A stretch of DNA of 64,000 nt from Sycon ciliatum (lineage: Eukaryota > Porifera > Calcarea > Leucosolenida > Sycettidae): assembly GCF_964019385.1 (NCBI RefSeq), contig NC_088654.1, positions 26,387,124 to 26,451,123 on the forward strand. The letters run 5' to 3'. A model generated the notes under the pieces. The model worked only from the letters and a program-made list of their open reading frames with translations, had not been told where the DNA came from and searched no databases. A program made the translations under genes and the position numbers. Below are positions 38,547-50,299 of this stretch, in pieces (the stretch's first letter is position 1; each line of letters opens with the position of its first letter).

Positions 38547-39330
38547 TGTATATAGATGATAGTGATACTGATGATGTCATCGATGATGTCTTTCTCTGGC
38601 ACACCATGCCAGGTCTACTGTATATAGACAGTGGTGATGGTTAAACTGATGATGTCATTGATGATGTCATTTTTACACAGGGTATGACATCAACTACTTA
38701 GTATGTTGTTGCTACACATCAAACTGGCATCATGATTGCAGCGCGAGGTCACAGCATGATAGCTACGCAGAACAAAATCTCTCTCACCTCCGTCCCAATC
38801 AAACCCATCCAGATAAACTTGAGAAACTGAATTTGAAACCACATTGTACCTGGCCATTTATTATTTTAAAGTTCTTGTCGACAGTGGAAACAGTCTGAAG
38901 TTCTAGCATTGTCAATATTTTGTCCATTTCCTCCTTGCACACACATGTTACTGGATATCTCGCGGAAGAGCTGGCTCCAACAGTGAGACCGTTGCCCGCT
39001 TACACATTTCTGTGCTTTGCGCTATAACATTGCCAACCGGTAACAAACCGCTTCCGCAATAATATGTGAATCTATTGCATTCTATTTCGTTCTCTCTTTC
39101 CTTGAATCTCCACCATTTTTGAATTTTTTAATATCAGCTGCTTGCATACTTCACAGCTACACTGTGGAATACCCCATAGGAACACTGCAGTCATAGAGCG
39201 TAGATTGCTGCTGCTCAGAGCTCAATAATTATTTAATTTCCACGCAAAAATCCTTCCGAAGTAGGAACACAGTGATTACGACGGCTCATGCATGCATGCA
39301 TCCCACTTGAACCAACCTACTTGTTCTGCA
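38547..39330. other. RTK 3' UTR/downstream region
   Basis: Directly after the RTK stop there are two imperfect copies of ACTGATGATGTCAT...GATGATGTC (38568-38690). No AATAAA or clear polyadenylation site and no other gene is seen. Confidence 0.4.
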
Positions 39331-39332
39331 TA

Positions 39333-40162
39333 CTACCTCCGACAAGCGAAACTTGGCGCGTTTTTTGATTTTTTTTGTTTTGGTACCAAAATTACTTCAC
39401 AAGGCTGTGAGGTACGACCTACTTGTAGCTCCATGCAACCGAGTGCAGGAAGCCAAGCGACGGCCTAGTGAGTGGCACATAGCTCAGACTTAGTCAGAGG
39501 CATGCGTGTCTCTCGTGTACCAGCAAAACTGTGCGCGCGTCCATTCTGCGAAGGAGAATCGTCGTGCTTTCGCGTTTCAATGCAAAACCAAGGAGTTCTC
39601 TCTCTCTCCTCTTGGTCACTCCGCCAGCACAGAGTCCATACGACCATGCCAAACAATCCTAGTGCCTTTCAACAGCCACCAGAGCGATGCGTCTCTGGTG
39701 GCTAATGAAAATCGCCAGGAATTGCTGCAGGCAATTTTGGACAGTTGGCGAGAATACCCTGCAAAACAGTTGACTCCAGGCGCTTGCGGAGATGTTGTAC
39801 AGTTCTTACCACTTCAATCTGGATAGTGGCGGCGGAAACGACTACCCTCGACACCGTGGCTCGAGCACTGCACACAGGAGCGACATCGAGATTTTCAGAG
39901 CGATTACAACAGAGGTACTTGCTGCAACTGAATCCGCTCTAGTCGCACTTTCGTCTCAAAACAGGGACAATTCCTCTCCAGAGGAAACTGCGATCTCTGA
40001 ATCAGGGGAGAGTTGTTCAGCGTAACAGATGTCTCTAATGTCCTTGTTGAGCAATACAAAGTTGAATTTTGGTGAGTCAATCATTAGTTTTGATTGTAAA
40101 GTGTGAGTTGTTTCGAGTAATTTGAAGTAAAAAAAGCGCCAAGTTTCGCTTGTCGGAGGTAG
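39333..40162. mobile_element. TA-flanked DNA transposon with 28-bp terminal repeats
   Basis: CTACCTCCGACAAGCGAAAC begins the left terminus and its reverse complement ends the right one. TA lies on both sides (39331-39332, 40163-40164), as for Tc1/mariner insertions. The 830-bp interior has overlapping frames of about 100 and 77 codons (39506-39826, 39792-40025) with no recognisable DDE transposase motif. They may be decayed remains. Confidence 0.65.
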
Positions 40163-40250
40163 TATAACTATGATGACCGAAACCCTCAAGTAGTAAGGAT
40201 CTTCATTGCCCAGTCGAGAGCAGAGCTTGCTGGGTGTTCTGTACATGTGT

Positions 40251-40442
40251 CAGGGGCGTCGCATACGGTACGGTCACTACGGTATTGACCGTACCACAAT
40301 TCGCCCCAAGTACCCTGTGAATCAATAAAATGTGGGCTCTAAATTACCAAAACTTTCGGCTCAGCCACCCCTTCCACACGAATAAATTGCACTTCAGATG
40401 GCTGACCGTACCACACTAAAATACCTTCAGACATTGCCCCTG
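40251..40442. mobile_element. CAGGGGC-type MITE, 5-bp target duplication
   Basis: CAGGGGCG left, GCCCCTG right, TGTGT on both sides (40246-40250, 40443-40447), and a GGTACGGTCA block in both halves. It resembles the 30506 and 25865 elements in its termini. Confidence 0.5.
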
Positions 40443-40547
40443 TGTGTGAATGGCTACTGGCCCCGAGCACAAGCGACACGAATGCAGTCGCAATGAAACT
40501 ACCCACGGCAACAACGAACGTCAAAACAAAGAATGTCAATGTCAACT

Positions 40548-40660
40548 GTCGACATTCTTTGCTGTCGTGGGACGTATCTTGTGCACGTTTTTGCTGTGCT
40601 CACCTTCCCTTCCCCAGTCTTACTTTAAAGCTGTGAACTTTCCCAGTTTGAAGGCAAACA
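40548..40660 (+). repeat. Diverged copy of the 19516 repeat
   Basis: GACATTCTTTG...GGGAC...TTGCTGTGCTCACCTTCCC follows the order of 19558-19640 with many substitutions. Confidence 0.45.
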
Positions 40661-41878
40661 AACAAGTACTCAATGAAAAAGAACACATTCATACCTTTAA
40701 GACTCCGCTTCACTTGTCTTGTCCCGTCATACATGTATCTCAGTCCCCACTCACTGTCAGAGTGTAACGGGAAATCCCCTAGAGAGTGTAGCGGGAAATC
40801 CCCTATAGTCGAGAACAGCACCAGCTCGCCTGTCGACATGTCTCGCTTGCTACACAGCCCGCCGCGTCCGACACCCGTCCGTAGCGCTGTTTCCGTCACA
40901 TGCGGCTCCGTCTCCGCTACCTTTCCGTCTGACGCTTGGTCGCTAATGGTGAATTCTCGTCTGCTTGGCACTGCTAAACAAATGCTTGTGCCTTCCTCGG
41001 GAAGGTGACGACATGTAAGCAACGTCGCATTGTTATTGTTGACAACGAAAACAGCTCGTTATAGCGAGTGGAGTATGTCCGGGAGCTCCTACTTGAGCTC
41101 GAGTTGGCAGTTTCAGATGCGTTCCTCCACTGACGAGCCACCATTCTCCGGCCTCCAATCTTGCACCGATAGAAATTTTGTTTTATTTACGCAGTTGGAT
41201 AGTTCGCTGGTCCGCCGAAGAGAAAGGTAGCTCGGCTATTCTCCTGTGTAACTCCAGTCTTCCATGACATCATGGATAACAATGCGCCCAAAGTAATACC
41301 ATGAGCCCCTCATGGCTTTCGACAATCTTTTCGACGAGCGACCTGTTTCTAACAAATGGCGGGCCTTCCACACGGCAACAACATGAAATTCGACGGAGTA
41401 GCCAGAACACTAACCAGAGTGTTGCACGAGATATGCCAGCCGTTACGGACCGGTTCTCGGCAACAGTTACAAGTAGAAGATTTAGCTGTTGCCGAGTGGA
41501 ACGCCAGGAACTACTGAGAAGGAAGACGCTCGAATCTGGAAGAAGCAGAGCTCCTCATGAGAGCCCAAATGAGACCAGACAAACCCAGAGCACATAGATC
41601 TATCTGTTTTTCGGCAAACGTGATGAACGAAACGCGCGTTGCTGGCACTTCTATTCTTACGCGAGTGTGAAAACCGCGATGAGTGGCACAGTCTAGACCG
41701 AGTAGCCATTCACACGACCTAGCCATTCACCATGTCCACAGTCCACACGATCCACGTCGTGACGACTGGGCGCTAGCCATTCGCACCACGAAACGAGTTA
41801 CGTGCAAATCCACAACTGTATGTTTGTGTGGCCTAGCACCTGCAGACCTGGTGCATTCAGATTCAGACCGTTCACATC

Positions 41879-41909
41879 AGGGAGTCGTATAGAGTCTATA
41901 CGACTCCCT
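41879..41909. repeat. Perfect 15-bp palindromic hairpin, 1-base spacer
   Basis: AGGGAGTCGTATAGA, G, then the exact reverse complement. No U tract or gene end is next to it, and the role is unknown. Confidence 0.7.
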
Positions 41910-42364
41910 GGTTCACATGGACCTCGAACTCGTGGGGATATTCAGTGAGGACTGGCGCCTAACGCCTGGGTACTCGAGTAGAGGTTTGCCTACCGGCAAA
42001 AAGCAAAGATCACGTCGGGGAAGTAGCCATGACATTGTAATGATGTAGAGGCGTCCGCCCGCCTTTCACCGTTTCGAGTTTCGGCATGCACCGGGAGCTG
42101 CGCGAGTGTATTTCCATGGCTACAGCACACTGAATAACATCATCATGTTTTCAGTTTGCCCACCCAGGCCAAGGTCTGAGTAGAAAAGACCAGTGACAGC
42201 GCAGAGCCTGACTCTCACACATTTGCTAGAGAGTAGTAAAACAGTGGGGACGACAAGCGACATGAATGCAAGTGACAGATGGCAGCACTGCACTATAACT
42301 ATCACACTATTACAGTATTAGCGTGGAGAGATGGAGAGATGGACCCATCACCCGTGCATGATCG

Positions 42365-43025
42365 ATGATAAACCCTCTTTTAGAAGGGGCCAAGAAAACA
42401 TCCCCCATTACAATGGTTACCATGGTTACCGTGACCATGGTGACGTGCAAGAATTCACCTCTCAGAACATTACACGCTTTGAATACTATCACGACCCATA
42501 ACCGCATGCTCCTTAAAATCTTATTTAGCAAAGATCGTCGCTTTCCCTCCGCTAGTCTTTACGAAATTGCCAAGATCAGCCCCCTTTCCACTCGACATAA
42601 GTACCACCTCTGTGTTCTCATACATAAAATATTACTAAATAAAATACCCTTGCATATGCAGGCTTATAATTGGTTCTCCGAAACACGGAACACCCGGAAC
42701 TCACTCAGTCTCCCACGCGCTGCCTCCACCCTATTCACTAGATCCCCGATCTTTGCTGGCTATGTGTTTTGGGCAACATTACCAACGCAGGCCAAGACCA
42801 GCACGTCGATGGATAATTTTGTTGCTAAAATCTCTGCTCAATTATAGGTTTCATGTATATCCTGCTGGTTTGTCTCCTCCTTTGCCTTCTTTGCCTCTTA
42901 TTTGTATTCTTTTATCTGTTTTACTGCTGTGGTTGGCTTTCACCCTTGTCTCAGTTTTATTGGCCGTCATCATGATGTGCCATGAGATAATGATATAAAT
43001 ACAAAAAAAATAAATAAATACAAAA
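42365..43025 (+). mobile_element. LINE 3' end: C-terminal ORF2 fragment and tail
   Basis: The open frame 42365-42847 has the layout of the region after the reverse transcriptase domain in CR1/Rex-like non-LTR elements: a basic CVLIHKILLNKIPLHM segment, a TRN...LSLPRA motif, then a short hydrophobic-aromatic end where intact elements read RLWNxLP. The reverse transcriptase itself is missing, so the copy is 5' truncated. The 3' UTR has GTGGTTGGCTTTCACCC and ends in an A-rich (TAAA)n tail at 42999-43020. Confidence 0.55.
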
Positions 43026-43039
43026 TACAAAAATACGAT

Positions 43040-43154
43040 CAGTCACCGCCACCTCACAAAGGTCCAAAGGTCGTTGACGCTGCAAATTCTATTCAAAAGA
43101 ATCTTTTGAATAGAATTTGCAGCGTCAATGACCTTGGTGTGGTTGTGGTGACTG
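43040..43154. mobile_element. Near-perfect palindromic foldback
   Basis: The inner 32-bp arms pair with one mismatch around a 1-base centre (about 43097). The outer parts CAGTCACC/GGTGACTG extend the fold with bulges. It is non-coding. Confidence 0.65.
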
Positions 43155-43267
43155 AGCGTGATATGAATTGGCTGCTGCAGTGGAGCCTCCGTGTTCTAGA
43201 AAATCTTAGAGTACTAAGTAGTACTAACTATTACTAGATAAACCTTGTTTTAGTGTGACGTAATTAT

Positions 43268-43356
43268 GTTGTTGATTTGACAGCATGAAACAAGGTGGAA
43301 GGTCACTGTTTCCGAACATGGTGTCCATCACCTTGTTTCATGCCGTCAAACCAACA
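43268..43356. repeat. Inverted repeat, about 30-bp arms
   Basis: TGTTGATTTGACAGCATGAA and its partner TTCATGCCGTCAAACCAACA face each other around 30 bp, with inner AACAAGGTG/CACCTTGTT pairing. Confidence 0.6.
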
Positions 43357-43706
43357 TGACATTGTGCAGTACTATCTAGAACTGGTGATTCAGTGTCCGA
43401 TTATTCTTCGGATAGACAATTAGCCATAGCCAATTGACAATTTTGGCGTTCAATGTTAACCGTTTCAATATTGTGCATAATCTTTACTTATAAAGAAGAG
43501 GCACCTGTGACGTGTGTTTGTGTGTGTGTCACGCAGAAGCGCTGCGGAGCAGCGCCGCCGGCATGCCCTGAGCACGCGAAGCGTGCGCGCGATCATGCGA
43601 ACAGTGTAGCCACCACCACGTGCTGAGCACGTGTGCTGTTCATGTACTTGCTTCACCCGCATGCCACGTTCGGCCAGGCAACGCTGGCCGGGGGTGCTGC
43701 TAGTTG

Positions 43707-44575
43707 TTAAAGGGGAAGTTAAGGCAAAAATTAAAATTTCACCAGTTGTAGTCTTCGGGGTGCTGAGTCGAATGGTCGTGGTCCGAGGAAGCTGAGACGC
43801 TCCCTTCCTACTTGAATCCCAATCGAACTCGCGCACTTCCACCGAAACTGGGTGACTGCGCCCTACTAGATGGGGATTTGTATGCAAAATGTCACTAAAA
43901 GCGCCATTTCGTTCTTAAAAAAGCACGGGTGACCGCGATTGGCCCATATGTTGTAGTCTTTTGGACGCTGAGTCGACTGGTTTTGGTCCGAAAAGGCTGC
44001 GATGCGGCGTTCCTCCTTTATTCCCAATCGAACATGGTTGAAGAAGCGGTCACGTGCTCCTGCGTACACCAGTCACCTGGTCACCGTGCCTGCAGGGTAC
44101 AACTTACTAGCCTGTTTGACCTTTTTTGGGTGCAGTCCTGTCACTCGAGTTGAACCCGAGTTGAACCTTGGTGTGAAAGTTGTCACCTGCTGGCGTGGTG
44201 ACCAGGTGATTTGGGCACCCAGGACCACGTGACCGCTTCTTCAACCATGTTCGATTGGGAATAAAGGAGGAACGCTGCATCGCAGCCTTTTCGGACCAAA
44301 ACCAGTCGACTCAGCGTCCCAAAGACTACAACATATGGGCCAATCGCGGTCATCCGTGCTTTTATAAGAACGAAATGGCGCTTTTAGTGACATTTTGCAT
44401 ACAAATCCCCATCTAGTAGGGCGCAGTCACCCAGTTTCGGTGGAAGTGCGCGAGTTCGATTGGGATTCAAGTAGGAAGGGAGCGTCTCAGCTTCCTCGGA
44501 CCAACACCATTCGACTCAGCACCCCGAAGACTACAACTGGTGAAATTTTAATTTTTGCCTTAACTTCCCCTTTAA
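43707..44575. mobile_element. Long foldback transposon, TTAA type, copy 2
   Basis: It begins TTAA-AGGGGAAG and ends CTTCCCCT-TTAA, and almost the whole 869 bp is an inverted repeat. The interior is nearly the same as in the copy at 17676-18548, but the outermost 30 bp differ in the two copies (AAGGCAAAAATT here). No transposase. Confidence 0.78.
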
Positions 44576-45229
44576 GTAACAGATAAAGAGAACAAATCCG
44601 TTGCTCCCCGGGTTACAACGAGTGCTGAATGTCATAGATAGAGCTTTGAACATAGCAGAATCAGCAGCACAGGACGCTCAGGTTTGTTGTTCAATGTCGT
44701 AACGAACCTGCACGTCCTTTGGCGAGTCTGCTATGAAGGTTTAAGCGTTTCCTGGACTCGTGTTTGTAACAACCAAGTGTTCAAAAAACAGCCAAGCATT
44801 GCTGCAAAGACATTAGTTATTTTGTACTGAAACTCGACCGCTATGCTCCGAGAAAGGCGACAGCAATTCACAAGCACAGTACAGTGTACTTTTGTATGCC
44901 GGTGATGACCATGGCGACTAAACTCTCATAACGCTACTGAGCACTAGACTAACACACAAGCTACACTTCTGTCAGAGGTGTAGCAGCAGTTCTGATCACA
45001 AAGACTTTTTAGTGCCCCGTTCTCATGGTTCTTCGCCACCTTACACTGCACACTTACAGGGCTGTGGACCAGTGTGGTAGTGTGGCAGTGTGGTAGACGC
45101 GAAACTCGCAAGACGGTGAATGAGTCATGATGTAGAGAGGGCAAGCTGCCTCATGGACATGGTACGTGACAACAAAGAACTGATCGACCTGTGAACAAGT
45201 CTGTAGTCTTATTAACCCTTTTTCTGAGT

Positions 45230-45430
45230 TTAGCTGCCACAGGACGGATCCATCCGCGCGCCTGTGCAGTGCATACTGCAGAAACTCAAATCTTTCGTAA
45301 CTCGGCTTTCCCTGAGCGGAATTGAGCAATATTTAACCCTATAGGGCGGATATATCCGCCAGACTGTACGGTGCATGCTGAGGTGACTTCAAACTTTCGT
45401 CATTCAGTCAATCCTTGTTCCAGTTCAACA
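45230..45430. repeat. Two diverged direct repeats with GGATNNATCCGC cores
   Basis: About 110-bp units: GGACGGATCCATCCGC...TGCAGTGCATACTG and GGGCGGATATATCCGCC...ACGGTGCATGCTG, each followed by AAACTTTCGT-like sequence. Function unknown. Confidence 0.45.
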
Positions 45431-46677
45431 AACGAAAGGTTTAACATTACCCTCCTACAGAGGAAGTAGTTAGTACCCAGTGGAACCTGGATATCTGCAT
45501 GTATACTGCATACAAACATAGAAAGCAGTAAGTTGAAAGTCAGCATAGCGAAGACAGAGATAGAGAGAAATACCATTGTTCCATAGCAAGTAGAGATAAT
45601 ACCATCTTTCCAGAATTGGGTAGTAGCAACGGAATTAAAAAAAGCCTCGAAGCCAGCCTAGTTAGAGTTACTGAAGTACAAGTTATGCATTCCTAATATC
45701 CTAAATTCCTATCACTCTGTTTCCAAATCTAAACAACACAATGTATGTCATAATTATAGATTGCGTACTAAAATATATATATATTTAAAAAAAACACAAA
45801 AACCACAAACTATATTTAAAAAACCCACAAAAACCACTCGCAAAACTTAACAAAACCTTTCAATGTGACACTAGGCTGTACTGGCAACTTTTCTCTAGTG
45901 CGTAAATGCCTAGCCGTCATGCACGACAGTACGGAGATAGTTAGACTGCTGCTGGTGTTCATCCACAGTTTATGCTACGTTCTAACCTATCCATTTGTGT
46001 CAAAATGTGTCGTTTCACTAGATGGGAATAGAGCATTAGGAATGTGATTGCGGTGGATGTCCTACATTGCTATGCAACAAAGCAGACATCAACCCAGGAC
46101 TCGCTCTGTATCCAATCTGCACTATCATGCTGTTGATCAGAATGCAGTTGCAAATATCTCGCTTGATTTCACGACAAAATCTAGCATGTTATGGAATTAG
46201 GAAGAGCTGAGGGCTGACACAGGCTCAACTTTGACCATCCCCTGCTGAAGGTTGTGATGGTGGTGGGGTGGTTGGTACAAGGGGCTCAAGAGCTGTAGAG
46301 GCAGCAGCGGCCGTGTCTGGAATACCCAGGTGACTCAGAATCAGAGTGAGCTGTGCCTGCATTACCTTCTGCTGTTCCAATTGCAGCCTGCACAGCAACA
46401 ACAGAAGGAGCAGTAGTACCTGTACCATAGTATTATAGAGCAGAGTCCGAGCTGTTTGGACTCCCCAAGATAAGTATAGATTATAGACCGGTTAGGAGGT
46501 CTATATATCCTGTATAGACCAACTATGAGGTCTATAATCTATTTATCGTGTTCTCCACGCAATAGTTTCTCTTCATATACGACATATCCTTGTAATTCTA
46601 GTATTATACTATAGCCTATACCGCATTGTACTGCATTGAAAGTCAAGATCATTGTTTAAACTAGGTTCAGCATCGGT

Positions 46678-46750
46678 AGCACAGTGGCTGGGTGGTAAGG
46701 AAGAGTGACTGAGATTCACAAGGTTGTGGGTTCAAATCCCATCTTGTGTA
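46678..46750 (+). repeat. tRNA-like sequence (tRNA pseudogene or SINE head)
   Basis: It has an A-box-like TGGCTGGGTGGTAAGG (46685-46700) and a good B box GGTTCAAATCC (46729-46739) in a 5-bp T stem GTGGG/CCCAT. The anticodon stem GTGA/TCAC encloses CTGAGAT, which would read GAG (Leu). The acceptor stem pairs poorly, so a working tRNA is unlikely. Confidence 0.4.
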
Positions 46751-46835
46751 TTTCTGCTTTCTTCAAAAATTTCTTTTTCTAAGTTGGAGAGAAAATTTCT
46801 AAGTCCAAGAAATTCTAAGGAGTCAAATATAAGTA

Positions 46836-46887
46836 GTCAAATATATCGTGTATTTGACTAAGCAGTCAAATACGCGATATATTTGAC
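46836..46887. repeat. 23-bp arm hairpin with 6-nt loop
   Basis: GTCAAATATATCG...GTATTTGAC and its reverse partner, loop TAAGCA. A related smaller hairpin of AGATTATAGACC lies at about 46474-46543. Confidence 0.65.
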
Positions 46888-47034
46888 CGCTTAGGTATCA
46901 GGGAAATTAGTGGGGTCAAATACTAAGAAGGCGATAAATAGTGTAAATAGTGTTCTTATACTAGTACTAGTACTAGCACCACGACTAAAGCTACCATTTC
47001 TGGCGCACAAACATATCCAGCACAAGCAGCACCA

Positions 47035-47252
47035 TCACAGCGTCCACCTCCACCACCGCCTTCCCTCCATCACCGCGTTCCTCCACCACCGCCTCCCCAC
47101 CACCACCGCCTCCCCTCCACCACCGCCTCCCCTCCATCACCGCCTTCCCTCCATCGCCGCCTCCCCTCCACCACCGCCTCCCCTCCATCGCCAGCGCCAC
47201 CAGCACCACCGCCAGCACACCCGCCACCGCAACCACCAGCACCAAACACCAT
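47035..47252. repeat. GC-rich CCACCGCCTCC minisatellite
   Basis: Imperfect 15-21 bp units of CCACCGCCTCCCCTCCATC. It gives His/Pro or Gly/Trp-rich frames on the two strands that are not credible proteins. Confidence 0.75.
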
Positions 47253-47454
47253 CACCGTGATCACCACCACGGCCACAAAAGACAAAAACACAAAGGACAG
47301 TGGGGGAAAGAGAATCGCTACGGAGCACAGGGGCAAAGCTGGTCCCCCTTTCAGGGGCAGGCTGGTCTCCCTTTCAGGGGGGCGGGGGCGGAGGTATCCT
47401 CGACCGCATACTTCTTTCTTCTCTTTTTCTTTATTCCTTTCTTTTCTTTTCTTT

Positions 47455-47545
47455 TCTTGCCGTGGTTGGCTATCACCCCTCTCTTACACTTTGCGTGCCA
47501 ATTGGTCATGGACCACGAGTTGAGTGAAATAAATAAATAAATAAA
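47455..47545 (+). mobile_element. LINE/SINE 3' tail
   Basis: GTGGTTGGCTATCACCCCTC followed by a (AAAT)n tail at 47527-47546, related to the 3' ends at 5025 and 42850. Confidence 0.5.
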
Positions 47546-49019
47546 TGCTGTAAGTCAGCCAATATTCTGCGCATACCGTATTTTTGGCTATTTAGGCGTG
47601 GGTATTTTTGGCCGAAAATTTGTTGCGGCTGAAAGTTTGTTATGCAAGGTTCAGTGTGACAGTGTATACAAGCAGCAGGAGTACAGGCTGAAATTGTCAT
47701 GGGGCTGTAATGTGTTCTAGCCCTGGGAGGCCGAAATTTAAAGGCGCTGAAGATGTGTAGACTTACATGTAGAGTAGGTGTAGAATGGCTGGTGCATGTC
47801 ATTCATGGGCATTATGTGCACGCTGAACCAACAATACAGGCCGACATTATTATGGGGGTGCACATGCCCCCCCCCCCCTCCCGTGCTGCATGCGGGCTAC
47901 GCGAATGGAGCTGGTGAAGCTTGCCGGACACTAGGTCTCTGCGGTGTCAGGGTTTCGGTGTCATAGCTCAACACATACCGGACGTTTTTCGAGAGGTCCG
48001 CATCTCTCTTATCCTTGCTCTTCGATTCCAATTGCTCCGTCCACTCGAGCAGTCTGTTGGCTGGCTTTTCCCAATTGCCCAACATTTCCTGCACTGGAAA
48101 GGGATAGAGAACAGGGGGAAGGAAGAGAGAAACTATGTTCTGGTTGAAAGTATCCCCACACATCATATACTATTATAATTATTCCCGTAGCTATGCAAAA
48201 GATTGTCAATATCAATGTATATACCGGAATTGTCCTCGCTGTGGTGATGGTGATGTGAGTGCAGAGTTTGGATCGGCCAAGAACGCAATGTGGTGGTGTG
48301 GTGTATTGTATTATGCAAAAGGCGTTACTTCAGTAACGTCTGGCGCTGGCCAGGGTCCACACAGCTTTAATTCCGTGTTTGTTTGTGCCGTCGGCATGCC
48401 TGGCACTATCCCGTACCTGTCCCGTACCGTACCAACAAAGACAGCTGGCCACAATATTCAAATAGGGCTTTCAAATGCAAGATCATAACGTGAAGCAACT
48501 CGGAAGAATGAGTATGTATGCGAAGTGTATCGGGAGAATGAAGAGAAGGGCGATAGTGCGGGTTTGAATCCGAGGTTATGTCTTAAAAACAAAAAGGAGA
48601 AATAAAAAATTTATAACATCCCTATGCTGTTCGGAGATTGAGAATCATCCCTATGCTTTTTTTGCTTAGGTCATCAAGGTGGTAGACGGTGTCATATTAC
48701 CCTCGAATGCAAAGAGAAAGTTTATTTCTTTCGCTCAGGGGCCTACGCTATGCTTTTTTGCCTACATTGTAGCTCATCATGCATGTTATTCGAACACATG
48801 GAAACTTTTTGCAATACAATGATGTAGCCGATCAGTTCGTTGTGGTATGGTTGGGCATTATAGCCATCAAAGCATAGCGTAGGGCCCTGAGCTTCCAAGC
48901 TTTCTCGTTACAGTACACAGGGAAATTGACTATTCGCTGGCTATCTTTTTTGAAAGGATTGGGAGAATTTCAAATTCGGGGAAGTGAACTGCCTGAAAAG
49001 AGAAAAGAAATGCCAGACT

Positions 49020-49090
49020 CACCAGCACTCGAACCCGGGACCTTGCCTGTCATGAGTCCTGGTGGTGACAGCCATTTTTGCTCAGACTTT
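49020..49090 (-). repeat. tRNA-like B-box segment
   Basis: On the minus strand CCCGGGTTCGAGTGCTGG forms a T-arm-like hairpin with a near-consensus B box. No convincing A box or acceptor stem is seen, so it is a possible SINE remnant. Confidence 0.25.
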
Positions 49091-49354
49091 TCCTATTTTC
49101 GAGCCTTTCACTCAAACCAATGAATTTTGTAACAGTAGATACTTATGTAGGTGTTGGGAGAACACGGCATTATGTAGTGCTGCCATGCACACACTACTCC
49201 CGCTTTAATAATGACATAGCCTAATCAAGCTCAACTGACGGGGGAATCCCCCTCCCCCCTGGAAACACTGGGTATTGAACGGGGAGAAAGTAAAACATAC
49301 ATACACACATATACAAACCCAATCACACAAACGCGCGCACACACACATACACAC

Positions 49355-49360
49355 ATATGT

Positions 49361-49448
<88 letters not shown>
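49355..49448. repeat. (AC)n microsatellite
   Basis: About 95 bp of pure AC, placed at the 3' side of the minus-strand LINE fragment and perhaps part of its tail. Confidence 0.9.
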
Positions 49449-49450
<2 letters not shown>

Positions 49451-49496
49451 TGAACCTTGAACTTGCCCATTGCCGTAGGTAATGATAACGAGAGGA

Positions 49497-49740
49497 CTAA
49501 TTCGGCGGCAACCGGCAGAAAAGTTCGTGGCGCTTGAGATCGCCGGGGCGGCAACACGTCTTCCCGCAACCACAACGATACTCTGTCTCGGCGGAGACAT
49601 CACGAGGCTGAGGACGACGGTGGATGACCTCCATCCACTCCGAGCGGTTCTGGGCAGTGTCGAGCCATTCCTTCTCCGGGACAAGTGGATGAATGCGGTT
49701 GAAATCGTCCACAACCACATCCCGCCAACGCTTGCGTGCC
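49497..49740 (-). pseudogene. LINE ORF2 C-terminal fragment with zinc-finger tail
   Basis: About 80 codons ending at a stop at 49497. The RKRWRDVVVDDFNRI segment and the AQNRSEWMEVI helix are the conserved region following the reverse transcriptase in several non-LTR families. The end carries CGCGKTCCRPGDLKRHELFC, a C2HC-type finger also usual there. The upstream part breaks down at a C tract (49739-49752), so reverse transcriptase and endonuclease are missing. It is a dead 5' truncated copy. Confidence 0.65.
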
Positions 49741-49982
49741 CCCCCCCCCCCCACCCCTGGCCCACCCCCCCACACCCACATATTTGTACTTGTACTTTCT
49801 CGATCTGGTCACATAGGTCTCCCCGGGAGAAGGGAGAGAGACTCAAAATGATCTTGGAAAGCTGACTCAATTGCCTATTGAACTGCCCAACGGCTGATAC
49901 ACGCTAATACCCCCAAGATTTGGGTGGACTTGGGGAAATGATCCCACTTATAGGCTCTCCACACCTCAGCAAGAGAGACACC

Positions 49983-50112
49983 ACCCCCCCCCCCCCCCCC
50001 ATCCCCACATACACCCACCCACAAACACACACGCACACACGCACGCACGCACACACACGCGCACACACGCACGCACGCGCGCACGCACGCACGCATGCAC
50101 ACACACACACAC
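49983..50112. repeat. C tract and (AC/GCAC)n microsatellite
   Basis: C18 followed by AC with GCAC interruptions. Confidence 0.85.
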
Positions 50113-50244
50113 GCATGCAAGAAAGCAGGTAAGATACTTACATTGCTGATCTGTAAAGGTTGAGTTGTTCTTCCACTTGCTCAGACGTTTCACCTGCATT
50201 TCATCAACGAATATACAGAATATACACAAACCATACATACTCAA

Positions 50245-50290
50245 TCCGCGGACAGAACTGTTTCGTCCTTTGTGGACTCATCATAGCAGA
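50245..50290 (-). ncRNA. Hammerhead-ribozyme-like motif G (core C3 changed)
   Basis: Minus strand: stem II GTCC/GGAC (50277-50274 with 50268-50265), GAA 50264-50262, stem III ACAG/CTGT with TT loop (50261-50252), C17 at 50251, stem I about 5 bp (50290-50286 with 50249-50245, one G-U). The core reads ATGATGA instead of CTGATGA (50284). C3 is essential in known hammerheads, so this copy is probably inactive. Confidence 0.5.
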
Positions 50291-50299
50291 ACAGAGAAA

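Noticed and set aside
38561..38675. CTGATGATGTCAT motifs as hammerhead cores
   Set aside because: There is no GAAA, stem II or stem III partner after either motif.
40600..41022. 140-codon minus-strand frame
   Set aside because: It has no ATG at its 5' end, includes a direct repeat (GGGAAATCCCCT twice) and overlaps an interspersed repeat. It is probably a chance frame.
41301..41597. 98-codon plus-strand frame and a better-looking neighbouring frame with LAVAEWNARNY
   Set aside because: Protein-like pieces appear in two frames with stops between them. This may be a degraded element, but no family can be named.
46225..46428. 67-codon minus-strand frame with Leu run and QLEQQKVMQAQLTLIL
   Set aside because: The Leu run comes from a trinucleotide repeat. 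It could be a Gag remnant, but no second feature supports that.
46678..46750. Functional tRNA-Leu(GAG) gene
   Set aside because: A and B boxes are visible, but the acceptor stem pairs poorly and there is no long variable arm as expected for tRNA-Leu. It is kept only as a tRNA-like repeat.
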